DNA from: Plantago major
Taxonomy: Eukaryota > Streptophyta > Magnoliopsida > Lamiales > Plantaginaceae
Reading direction: 5' to 3'
Length of the DNA stretch: 64,000 nucleotides
Assembly (NCBI GenBank): GCA_026545765.1
Contig: CM048842.1
Location: forward strand, 45,765,431-45,829,430
Made by a program: the position numbers and the translations under genes. How positions within the stretch are numbered: the stretch's first letter is position 1; every line of letters begins with the position of its first letter. The notes under the pieces are model-generated. The model saw only the letters and a program-made list of their open reading frames with translations, did not search any database and was not told where the DNA came from. This document shows positions 40,464 through 51,765 of the stretch, one piece after another.

Positions 40464-41900
40464 TCAGTTCGAAGGTAGTTCTATTAGTCCAAGACTATGT
40501 CTTAAGGCTAAGAATCTACTTTCTTGTAGGGGCTTAGTGAAGATATCAGCAAGTTGGTCTTCAGTGCCAATCTTGAGTATCTCTATATTGCCTTTTTCAA
40601 CATGATCTCTAATGAAGTGGTGTCTAACATCAATGTGCTTTGTTTTGGCATGAAACTTAGGATTTTGAGTAATCGCTATAGCACTTGTGTTGTCACAGAA
40701 AATTGGAGTTTTCTCTTCATTGAGTCCATAGTCTCTAAGTTGTTGTTGAATCCACAAAATTTGTGTTGCACAACAACCAGCAGCAATGTATTCAGCCTCT
40801 GTGGTAGAAGTTGCAATTGAGTTTTGCTTCTTGCTAAACCATGAGATAAGTCTTGTACCCAAAAATTGACATGTTCCTGAGGTACTTTTCCTATCAAGCA
40901 TTGATCCAGCATAATCAGCATCTGAATAACCAGCTAAACTCAATCCACTATCTTTGGGATACCACAGCCCTACATCTACTGTACCTTTCACATACCTTAA
41001 TATTTTCATAGCAATGTTGTAGTGTGTTTGCATTGGATTTGTCTGGAATCTAGCACACACTCAACAAAGATATTGAATATCGGTCTACTTGCGAAGGTAG
41101 AGTAGTGAACCTATCAATTTCCTATACTTGTGTTCTTCGACACTCTTATCTGATTCAGTATAGGTCATTTTGGTTCCAATGCTCATAGGTATCTTAGCAG
41201 TCTTTTCAGAAGGCTTTAGATTGAACTTAGTGAGCATGTCCTTTGCGTACTTTGTTTGACCTATGAATATTCCATCATTGAGTTGCTTGACTTGCAATCC
41301 TAGGAAGTAATTCATTTCTCCCATCATGCTCATCTCAAACTTGCTTTTCATGAGATTTGCAAAGTCATCACAAAGTTGCTTGTCCTTAGATCCAAATATG
41401 ATGTCATCAACATATACTTGAACTAAGAGTAGTTTCCCGTCGTGATTCAAGGTAAATAGAGTTTTATCAACTTCACCTTTCTTGAAACCACTTTCCAGAA
41501 GATATTTGGCCAACGTATCATACCATGCTCTGGGAGCCTGTTTTAGTCCATATAGAGCCTTCTGTAATTTATAGACCATTCTATTTTCTGAGGAAACTTC
41601 AAAGCCAGGTGGTTGCTCAACATAGACTTCCTCAACAAGTTCACCATTTAAGAATGCACTCTTGACATCCATCTGATAAACTTTAAAATCTTTATGAGCT
41701 GCAAAGGCTAGAAAGAGTCTAATTGCATCGATCGGCAATGGTGCATATGACTCATCAAAGTTCAGCCTTGATGCAGGTAAATCCTTGGCAACCAACCTTG
41801 CTTTGTTTACGGTTATTTCACGATTCATTCATTTTGTTTACGAAAACCCATTTAGTTCCAATCACGGATATTCCTTGATAAATGGAACTAGTTTCCGGAC
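40464..41900 (-). pseudogene. Sirevirus B reverse transcriptase and RNase H
   Basis: RT blocks [40 protein letters not shown] and catalytic [10 protein letters not shown] (about 41,392-41,420). RNase H blocks are GYSDADYAGS, RKSTSGTCQFLG, STTEAEYIAA, FCDNTSAIAI, HIDVRHHFIRD and QLADIFTKPLQ. It is about nine in ten residues identical to E and A. Broken. Confidence 0.85.
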
Positions 41901-43256
41901 TTTGTTTCTCTCAAATTGATCGATTCTTCTTGCATCGCAGAGATCCAATCTTGGTCTCTTAATGCTTCTTCAATGGTTTTAGTTCAATATCCGAGATAAA
42001 ACATCCAAAGAGAATTAGCATTTTCAAGAATTGCTCTCTAGTCTTAACTCCTTGATTAATTGGTCGATTACATCTTTTGCAGGATGATCCTTGATCCATT
42101 TCATCATAGGTTTAGTGCTAGTAGGATCAGCATCTAAGTGATCTGAATGTGAATCACTAAGATTTTGATTTGATACTTTTTCAGTATCTGAGATATCTGA
42201 CATGTGGGAAATGTCATTGATATCGACACTTTTCAATGTTAGAGATATCGGGACTTGCATTTCGATCTTATTTTGAGATACCTCTTCATGATGAAGGTTC
42301 TCGATAACTTTTCCATTTCTGGAAGTTTCTTAGGAAATTCTTCATCATGTTTGTGAGTCATCTGGTTGTTACTAGGCATTTCATGCTTTTCTACGTCAGA
42401 GTCATCCTCACTTTCCACAATAAGGTTTTTCCTATCTGAGGGTTCTTTTTCAGAATCCTTTATCATCAGTTCTTTAAACTTGTCTGAGATTTCATCAGTA
42501 GGGGGTATTTTCTTGCTTCCTTCATAGAATCTGACATGGCGATTCTTCAATCCTTTTTGTTCTTTTGTTGTAGATTCTGTAAGCTTTGCTATTCATCGAG
42601 TAGCCAAGAAATACACCTTCGTCCGCCTTTGGTTGAAATGTTCTCAGATATTCTTTTCCGTTATTGAGAACAAAACATTTACAACCAAATACTCTCAGAT
42701 GTTTGATATTGGGGGGTCTACCAACCAAGATTTCATAGGGGGTCTTGTCATAGTGTTTATTTATCAAGCATCTGTTCTGAGTATAGCATGTTGTATTTAC
42801 ATCTTCAATCCAATAAACTTCACTTATTTCAGTGTCAGCTAACATTGTTCTTGCAGCTTCTTTAAGGGTCCTGTTTTTCCTTTCTGCAACACCATTTTGT
42901 TGAGGTGTTCTTACAGAGGAAAGTTGGTGTTGTATACCTTTGCAAGTACAAAACTCCTTTATGTACTGGTTTACAAACTCAGTACCATGATCTGTTCTGA
43001 TTGCAGATACCTTGTCATTATTCATGACTTCGAGTTTTTTCAGCAAGTTTGGTATCTCCACCCTGGCATCAGATTTGTGTTTAAGAAAAACAACCCAAGT
43101 GAATCTTGAGAAGTCATCTACAAATACCAGACCATATTTCTTTCCTGCATAACTAGTTCTGAGATGATTGAAGAGATCCATGTAATAGTTGCGGTCTAAT
43201 TTCTTAGAGTGTCTAGTTTTGGTCTTGAAAGAAATCTTGGATTGTTTCCCCGACAC
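41901..43256 (-). pseudogene. Sirevirus B integrase and linker
   Basis: Integrase core with MDLFNHL...[36 protein letters not shown], and [19 protein letters not shown] (D, D, E). A GRPPNIKHLRVFGCKCFV segment and an acidic linker follow. Same organisation as in E. Broken, and in a zone of dense small losses. Confidence 0.8.
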
Positions 43257-46200
43257 GATCGGATACCATCCTTTCTAAAGGGTGTTTTGGGAAGACCAAC
43301 CACTAATTCTTTCTTGCAAGTTTGTTGAGTTTTGAAGTTCGTGACTCATTCTTTTGTGCCATAACCGGTTCTCTTTTGTATGACTGATTGACTCACCATG
43401 AGACATTCTTGATTTATGGCGAGATGCCAATCGGCAATGACAAAGCTTCCTTTCCGCCGAGCAACAAGGTATGCCTTTGACTCATTGTCGATAAGTTTAC
43501 GATATTTTGCTTTGAATTTCCGATAAATCCTTTATCGCAAAGCGGCTCATGCTAAGCAGATTGTATTTCAAATCTTTAACATGTAATGCGTCGGTGATTG
43601 TTAAGGATCCCAATTTGGCGTTGCGAATCGGTGAGGATTTAATTCTCCACCAACAAATCGATATCCGGTCTGTGTTGCAAGCTTTGTAATCGACGGTTGC
43701 TTTATCTCTGTCGTATGTTTTCGCATCCACTATCAAAGCCATTGTGCTTTAGTCGAATCGTTACGCATATAACAGAAGCAGATTAGGTTCTCATATTTTA
43801 ATGGAATCGGGATCAAAGATCTTCCGGTGGGAACCCATTTTGAATGAATTTCCTTGGTAAGTTCTTTTGTCTCGACAGAACATAAGGAGAATTCTAGTTG
43901 AATGAGTATTATCATTATTAAGAATTATTTTCTTCCTTGGAGTGTTCCTAGGTGCTCCAGTTGGTGCTTTCAGATACCTGTTAGGTTTCTGAGTTTGCTT
44001 TTCAGCAAACTTTTCTTTCCTAGCCAGATTTCTTCTAGCCCTGGCATTCAGATTTTTAGTGGCTTGATTTAACTTCCACTTCTGATAATTGCTTTGAGCA
44101 ATTCTAGCTTTTAGCCATCGTTCTTGGGCCTGCTTGTACTCATGAGCAAGTTGCTTTCTGATGCCTTTATAGCCAATACCGTTTCGAGCACTTGAAGCTA
44201 TCTGAGATCTTTTCTCAGCAGCTTTGCTAGTCTCTGGTTGATCCAATTTCTTTCCAGAAAAGGTGACATGGGAGAATTTTCCAGCTCCTGCAATTCTTCC
44301 TTTATTAGAGACATAGCACTGTGGGTGTTTACACTTTTCAGTGTCATGTTTCTTTTCAGAAATATGCCCAACAGTTTTCTGTTTGACTTGTTTTTCCCAT
44401 GAAAGGTAGTCGAATCGCCTTTCCTTTGTCTACAATCTTTGTCATTGACCGATGTTATAGATTGTATGGGAACCATCTTCTTTGAGTTTTAAGAATGCTT
44501 TTCTTTCACTCTTATTCGAGTGGTAGAACTATCTTCTGAATTCTCATGAGTCAGGATTTTCTGAAGGATCTCTTAAATAAGATTGTACTTGATCGAGTAT
44601 CACTAGCTTTGGCATAAGATTGAAAAGATACTTCTTTCTTTTGAGTTCCTTATTCTCGGAAGAAGATCTTCAAATTTTTTGTAACTCGGCCATTGCTTCT
44701 CTGTGAGACTTTTGATCTCGGATATCTCGAGCTTTGAAAGCAGCGTTTCAGCGTCCTTTTTATCAGATATCTTGATCAAGTGAGAATTTTCCTTTGCAAG
44801 AAAATTCTTTTCTTCTTCTAGATTTTCAGCTCTTGCACGGATCATTAGAAATTATCTTTCATAGATATCCAGTTCTTTTCTGAGATTTTCTAGATCCTTA
44901 ATTTCTTCCTCATCACTTTCATAAGTGTAACAAGAAGTATGTGTTACCTCATCAGCCATAAAGGCTTTTCAATGTTGGAGATATCTGGACCGTCGATCTC
45001 AGCAACTCCGCACATTTCATTCTTCTTTAAGCCGAAGTCGATTATATCGTGAGTAACTCCACATAATTCTGGTGAAGGTAAAGTTGAGTCATCTGAGTCG
45101 TCTTCAGAATCTGTCTCAACATCTAGAGCATCCAATTGAGTTTGGATTTTCTTTCTTTCTTCAGTTAACAAAGCTTTCTGGCTTCTTCTGAAGATTCTTC
45201 TATCTTTTCATCACTTTGTCTTTAGCTTGTTGAAAGCGGGACAATCCTTTTGAAGTGACGAGGTTTTGACGGTGAAACAAATATCGTTCCGATTTACGCT
45301 TCCTCGATTACATGAAGCTTTTGAAATTTGGCTTGTTCAGCGAGCTTTGCATGCTTTTGTACTGGTTATAGTTTGAGCCTAGATGCTTCTTCAGCATCTC
45401 TTTGGCTTTTCTTCTTTCAATATCTCGACTGACATATTTGCTCATTTGCTTTGCAGCAAAGGCATCCTCAGTCTCTTCCTTGCTTTTCTTCTTTTCAGAA
45501 GTTCCTTGAGTAACTAGAGCAACATTCTGCAACTTTTCAGTTGCTTGTTCTCTCTGAGTTGTCTCATAATCAACCGTAGCAAGATGAGAGAAAAGTTCCA
45601 CTGGAGTGATATTTGGCATTCCTTGGTTAAAATAAAAGAATTTAGTATGCTCCCAGTTATGATTAAGACTTCTGACAATAGTCTTAATCTTCTCTGACTG
45701 GGAGTACATATTGCTTTCCCCAAGTGCTACCATGTCACTCATGAGAGTGGTAAATCTGAAATCAAGTTCTTCCAGAGTTTCAGTGGGTCCTTGCTTGAAA
45801 TTTTTGAATTTCAGCTTGAGAACTTCGAACTTGTTTTCTTTGGTTTTCTCGATTCGTCTGATTTCTTCAATCAGTTGCGACGACTTTTGCCATTTAGCAC
45901 CACGGTTTACCTTGTATGTGCTCAGTGTCGATCGATGATGATGTTTCGTGCTTGGCGTCGATCGATTCCTCTTGGCATCTTAGATGTCCGAGTTCTCTGA
46001 GCTTTGGTTCATAAATAACTTGGCGTAGATCTTCCACTTGTTGACGATCATTTGTGAAGATCCTTCGCCTTGATCTCTGTCTACCATTTGAAACCTCCAT
46101 GACTTGCTTTAGTTGTTGAATGACTATTGGGCCATTCTTTATAACTTCGATCATCTAAATCACTTATGGCTTCAAGGTGGAGCATCATGTTATTCTTCCA

Positions 46201-46345
46201 TTTCTCATAGTTCTCTGGTTTGAGGCGGTGCATCACTCGAGACATACCCGCACACTTAGCACACAAATTAAATAGTCCTCAAAATGGACAAAGTTTCTTA
46301 ACCTATCGGGATCTAGGTTAGGTCACGGAAAGGTGGTGAACCTCC
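43257..46345 (-). pseudogene. Sirevirus B gag and protease region
   Basis: From the 5' side: the N-terminal gag segment with YEKWKNNMMLHLEAI (about 46,160-46,230), a middle part with HNWEHTKFFYFNQGM (about 45,620-45,670), a worn zinc knuckle near 45,240-45,290, acidic and coiled-coil segments (44,600-45,170), a basic region (43,970-44,250), and protease remnants near 43,690-43,740. Homologous throughout to element A at 51,766-54,560. Heavily broken. Confidence 0.75.
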
Positions 46346-46360
46346 CGCCTCGATACCACT
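46346..46360 (-). other. Primer binding site of B (initiator Met tRNA)
   Basis: The minus strand reads AGTGGTATCGAGG directly after the LTR end, a worn form of TGGTATCAGAGC. The copy in A (54,565-54,578) is intact. Confidence 0.75.
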
Positions 46361-48102
46361 TGTTGGTCAGATAGCAAAAGTAAAAAGATCAGAGGGGGTG
46401 AATAGTCTTTTTCAAACTTTTCGATAAACAATATTTCTCGGATATCTGTGAAGATATCCGATACTTAGATTCGGAAGACTTAATAAAGATAAGTGTAAAG
46501 CAGTTAAAATGTGTGTGTGTCTTTGAAAATGTAAATCTGAAGTAAATAACAGCAAGTATAGTGGTATCCGGAGGTGGCGTAATCCTCCAACTAATCCACT
46601 TGATGCACTGAGACCTAGAATCCACTAGAAACAGATAATTGAGGTCACCTTACAAAATCCTATTCTAAGATTCCTTTAAACAAATGGTTCCCAACCAAAT
46701 GTTCCCCGAGTTGTTCGGGCTTCTTCACTAGTACTTCTATCTTTCGAAACCTTTGAGTTATTCCTCAAGCTTTCAAGTAAGTACTTCTTATACTCAGTAA
46801 CCTTGGATTTATTCCTTAGTTTTCCCAAATCAAGTACTTCCTGTACTCCGTTAACCTTGGAGTTATTCACTGATTTTCCCAAAATCAAGTACTTCCTCTA
46901 CTCCTGTTAACCTTTGGAGTTATTCCCTGATTTAACTATGTACTTCCTATACTCCACGCGAGTTATGGTGTTGGTTTAGGTTTGAGTTTGTCAGATGAGA
47001 TTCTTGTATTAACTTTTCAGTTAATCAGAATTCTCAGTGAACCAAGTATACTTAATACACTTTTTAGCGTATGGTATCTTGTTCGATTTTACTGACCCAA
47101 GTCTTATGTTATCTGTTCAAGAGAATGAATCTCAGATAGTTGATCTTTTGATTCAACTCCTTCACAGATAGTTTTGCTTGTTTAGGATCAGGACACTTAG
47201 AACTTCAGTCCTACTTAAGTATCAGAGGCTTTGGTCGCAACAGAAAGCTTGAGGATAAGTAGTTTGCTTTGAGAGTGTAAGATCGTATATCAGAATATAA
47301 GATATCTGAGGTTCTGTGTTGTGTGTTCAAGGTGTGTTCTCAAGCATTCTAAGTGTTGATATTTATAGATGAATTTGAATGACGTTGAATAGTATCCGTT
47401 AGGCTCAAATTCAAACTATTGATATCTTTGTATAATCTTATGTGAGCCTTGTCTTCTTTTTGAAAGTAGTTGCTTTTGTTGAACATCTCTGTCCGTGCAT
47501 TAAATGCATTGTACTATACTTTGTCACTAGTGTCAGCGGAACTATGCTTTGTAATAGAGATTCCTTTGATCGATATCTACGATTCTTAGCACGTCCTTAT
47601 CTTCATTCTTCAGATACCACTTGTATTGAAACAACTTTGTTTGCAATATATATTTCTTCTTCAGAAATGTGGTTAAGGCTCAAGGTATCTGAGTGTAGAT
47701 ATCTGTGGACACTTTCCTTGTTTTCAGATTGACCTTTTATTCCTCAGATATCTCTCGTGACACAGTTTGTTTGAAACTCTTCGTGTCTTCAGATATCTGA
47801 TGGAGGTTTCAGAAAAGCTGTTTTCAGTAATCTTGTGCAGTTTCTTCAAGTCTTCAAAGTTGTTGAACTTCTGCTGCTTGGATGTCTTCTTCTTGGTCTT
47901 CTCTTCATAAAATAAAGATTACATTTCAAAGGCCTAACATCCTATACAAGATTTACTAAACTATCATACTAAGTGGGTTTCTTTACTGATGTTAGTGAAC
48001 CAAGAAAGATTAATCACCTTTCTGAGACTAAGATAGGTCATCATGTTGCTGATCAAAACTTATACAATATTTCTACCAAAATATCTAACAAAATTCCTAA
48101 CA
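46361..48102 (-). repeat. 5' LTR of Sirevirus B
   Basis: TGTTGG...CCTAACA, 1,742 bp. It holds the same landmarks as the 3' LTR: AGATATC motif pair (about 46,440-46,460), structured repeat array (about 46,700-46,955), and TATAAATATC box on the minus strand (about 47,358-47,367). GAATA follows at 48,103-48,107. Confidence 0.9.
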
Positions 48103-48107
48103 GAATA
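48103..48107. repeat. Target site duplication of B, right copy (GAATA)
   Basis: Matches 20,422-20,426. Sequence of element A resumes at once (TCTTGTAATCAAC). Confidence 0.9.
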
Positions 48108-48613
48108 TCTTGTAATCAACAAATGGTATTGTGCCGACTTGATGGATTTTTAATATGCTTCATTCATTGTGTCACTAAGTAAAGAGTGAGAACACTTTGA
48201 TCGTTTGATCTTATCATTCTGAGTGTCAAGTCCTTATCTATATATTGTTTATCATGGAAATGGTAAAAATACAAGACGTTTGGACATGTTTGACTTTCAA
48301 AATTTATACTTTTCGGGCTTAGTGTGTCTTTTCTCTTTATGACTAAATAGCTTTCTGAATTCAAGTGTCAGAAGCTTTAGTTATTTGAATGTATTTGACC
48401 TAATTTCTGTAAGTAAGTTCTAGTCTTATTTACTTACTGAATGTGTACCAACCTCGCCTTTCGGATACGTTCGAAATGTTTCATTTTCTGAGTGTTGCTA
48501 CTCAGAAACCTTTACATCACTTCTTATCAACTTGGCTTTCTGAGAACGTGTTCTCAGAGACCTACTTCTTTTCTTTCTCACTAATTCTGACTTTAGAGAT
48601 TCAGGACAATTTT
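48108..48613 (-). promoter_or_regulatory. Promoter-like spacer of A, distal part
   Basis: About 505 noncoding bp that continue the spacer begun at 19,998. It is close to E at 7,568-8,071, including TTTCTGAG...CTCAGAAA and TTTCTGAGAACGTGTTCTCAGA hairpins at about 48,485-48,560. Confidence 0.6.
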
Positions 48614-50245
48614 TCAGTCCTTAGGAAACTCCATTAATCCAAGATTATATCTTAAGGTCAAGAACCGTCTTTCTTGAAGTGGCTTGGTGAAGATATCTGC
48701 AAGTTGGTCTTCTGTACCAATCTTGAGTATCTTTATATTGCCTTTCTCAACATGATCTCTGATGAAGTGGTGTCTAACATCAATGTGCTTTGTTCTGGCA
48801 TGGAACTTTGGGTTCTGTGTGATTTCAATAGCACTTGTGTTATCACAGAAAATGGGAGTTTTCTTTTCAATGAGTCCATAGTCTTTAAGTTGTTGTTGAA
48901 TCCACAAAATTTGTGTTGCAGACAACCATGACAATATATTCAAATTTCGGTGGTAGAAGTTGCAATTGAGTTTGCTTTACTAAACCATGAGATAAGTCTA
49001 GTTCCTAAACCCACAAGTTCGAGTCAGCAATGATCCAAAGATAATCAAGATCCGAGTAACCTACCAAACTCAATCCACTTTCTTTTGGATACCACAAACC
49101 TATATCTACAAGACTTTTACATACCTTAATATTTTCATAGCAATGTTGTAGTGTGATTGCATTGGATTTGTTTGAAATCTAGCACACACCCAGCATATTG
49201 AATATCGTGTCATATGAAGGTAGAGTAGTGAACCTATCAACTTCCTATACTTGTGCTCATAAACACTCCTATCTGATTCAGTATAGGTCATCTTGGTTCC
49301 TATGCTCATAGGTATCTTAGCATTCTTTTCAGAAGGCTTGAGATTGAATTTTGTGAGCATGTCGTTTGAATACTTTGTCTGACTAATGAATATTCCATCA
49401 TTGAGTTGCTTGACTTGCAATCCTAGGAAATAGTTCAATTCTCCCATCATGCACATCTCAAACTTACTTTTCATGAGATTTGCAAAGTCATCACAAAGTT
49501 GTTTGTCCTTAGATCCAAATATAATGTCATCAACATATACTTGAACTAAGAGTAGTTTCCCATCATGATTTAAAGTAAATAAAGTTTTATCAACTTCACC
49601 TTTCTTGAAACCACTTTCCAGAAGGTATTTGCCCAAAGTGTCATACCATGTTCTTGGAGCCTGTTTCAGTCCATATAGAGCTTTCTGTAGCTTATAGACC
49701 ATTCTACTTTCTGAGGAAACTTCAAAGCCGGGTTGTTGCTCAACATAAACTTCTTCAGCAAGTTCACCATTCAAGAATGCACTTTTGACATCCATCTGAT
49801 AAACTTTGAAGTCTTTATGAGCTGCGAAGGCCAGAAAGAGTCTTATTGCATCCCATCTGGCAACTGGTGCATATGACTCATCAAAGTCTAAGCCTTCAGT
49901 CTGGGTGAATCCCTTGGCAACCAACTTTGCTTTGTTTCTGATTATTTCACCAGATTCATTCATCTTGTTTCTGAAAACCCACTTAGTTCGAATCACAGAT
50001 ATTCCTTCTACAAATGGAACTAGTTTCCAGACTTTGTTTCTCTCAAATTGATCCAACTCTTCTTGCATTGCAGAGATCCAGTCTTGGTCTCCTAATGCTT
50101 CTTTTATAGTTTTAGGTTCAATGTTTGAGATAAAACATCCAAAGAGAGAATTAGCATTTTCAGCTATTGCTCTCCTAGTTCTAACACCTTGATTAATTGG
50201 TCCAATTACATCTTTTGCAGGATGATCCTTGATCCATCTTATCAA
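48614..50245 (-). pseudogene. Sirevirus A reverse transcriptase and RNase H
   Basis: The long open stretch 49,106-50,245 shows [70 protein letters not shown] and catalytic [10 protein letters not shown] (about 49,510-49,540). RNase H follows at 48,614-49,100 with FCDNTSAIEI, HIDVRHHFIRD and QLADIFTKPLQE. Broken, chiefly near the RT-RNase H border. Confidence 0.85.
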
Positions 50246-51765
50246 GGGTTTAGGGCTAGTAGGTCGATTCTAGTGATCTGAATGTGAATCACTATGATTA
50301 TGACTTAATACTTCTTCAGTATCTGAGACATTTTGCACCTCAGAAGGGCGGTTAATGTCTGACACTTGTTCAGTGTGTGAGCATTCTGGGACATGCCTGT
50401 CAGAGAGGTCATTTCCAGAGTTAGCTTTCTGATGAACATCTTCAGTTTCCATTTCTGGAATTCTCATAGGAAAATCTTCATCATGTCTGAGAATCATCTA
50501 GTTGTTACTAGGCATTTCATGCTTTTCTTCGTCAGAGTCATCCTCCCTTTCCATAATGATGTTTTTCCTTTCTGAGGGTTCTTCTTCAGAGTCCCTCAAC
50601 ATTAGTTCCTTGAACCTTTCTGTGAGTTCATCAGCAAGAGGTGTTTTCTTGTTTCCTTCATAAAATACAGCATGAACTGATTCTTCAATCTTCTTTGTTC
50701 TTTTGTTATAGACTCTGTATGCTTTGCTATTCATTGAATAACCAAGAAATACACCTTCATCTGCTTTTGGTTGAAATGTCCTTAGATTATCTTTTCCATT
50801 GTTAAGAACAAAACATCTACAACCAAATACTTTCAGATGTTTGATATTAGGGGGTCTACCAACCAAGAGTTCATAAGGAGTCTTATCATGGTGTTTGTTT
50901 ATCAAACATACTTACGAGTATAACATCTTTGTTTACTGACTTCAACCTAATAAACTTCACTTATTTGATGTCATTAGCATTGTCCTTGCCGCTTCTTTAA
51001 GGTTCTATTTTTCCTTTACGCAACTCCATTTTGTTGAGGTGTTCTTACGAGAGGAAAGTTGGTGTTGTATACCTGCAGTCTGAAAACTCCTTTATGTCTT
51101 GGTTGACAAACTCAAGACCATGGTCTATTCCGATTCTAAACTTTGTCATTTTTCATGACTTTAAGCTTATTCAGCAAGTTTGGTATCTCCACCCTGGCAT
51201 CAGATTTGTGCTTCAGAAAGACAACCCAAGTGAATCTTGAGAAGTCATCTACAACAACCAGACCATACTTCTTTCCTGCATAACTAGTTACAGATGATTC
51301 AAAAAGATCCATATGTAGCAGTTGCAGTGGTCTAACACTAGAGTGTCTGGTTTTGGACATGAAAGAGATCTTGGATTGTTTCCCCATCTAACAGGCAAAA
51401 TAGATACCATCCTTTCTGAAAGATGTTTTGGGAAGGCCAACCACTAACTCTTTCTTGGCAAGTTTGTTCAGAGTTTTGAAATTCAAGTGACTCATTCTTT
51501 TGTGCCATAACCAAGGTTTCTTCATGTGACCTGATTGACTCACCATGAGACATTATTCAGTTGTGGCAGATGCCCAATCGGCAACATAAATACTACCTTT
51601 CCGCCGAGCAACCAAGACTGTCTGCTTTGACTCATTGTCAATAAGTTTACAGTATTTTGCTTTGAATTTAACCGTGAAGCCTTTGTCTGCAAACTGGCTC
51701 ATGCTAAATAGATTGTATTTCAAACCCTTAACATGTGGTACGTCAGTGATTGTTAGTGATCCCAA
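50246..51765 (-). pseudogene. Sirevirus A integrase, pre-integrase and linker
   Basis: Pre-integrase and core segments include [35 protein letters not shown]-type sequence (51,290-51,390) with [19 protein letters not shown]. Then come [18 protein letters not shown] (about 50,840) and the acidic linker (50,270-50,600). The stretch at about 50,900-51,130 is more worn. Broken. Confidence 0.8.

Larger units (their letters stand above)
20427..48102 (-). mobile_element. Sirevirus B (Ty1/copia), subfamily II, split by P
   Basis: A complete-length minus-strand element of about 16.2 kb net, inserted in the pol-accessory spacer of A. Its 3' LTR is interrupted by element P. It carries gag, pol, a spacer with tandem hairpins, the accessory gene, a polypurine tract and both LTRs. 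The LTRs are about 1.74 and 1.78 kb and differ by roughly 1-2 % where they read cleanly, so B is younger than A. It is broken in many places, with the densest damage at about 41.7-46.9 kb. Confidence 0.9.
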
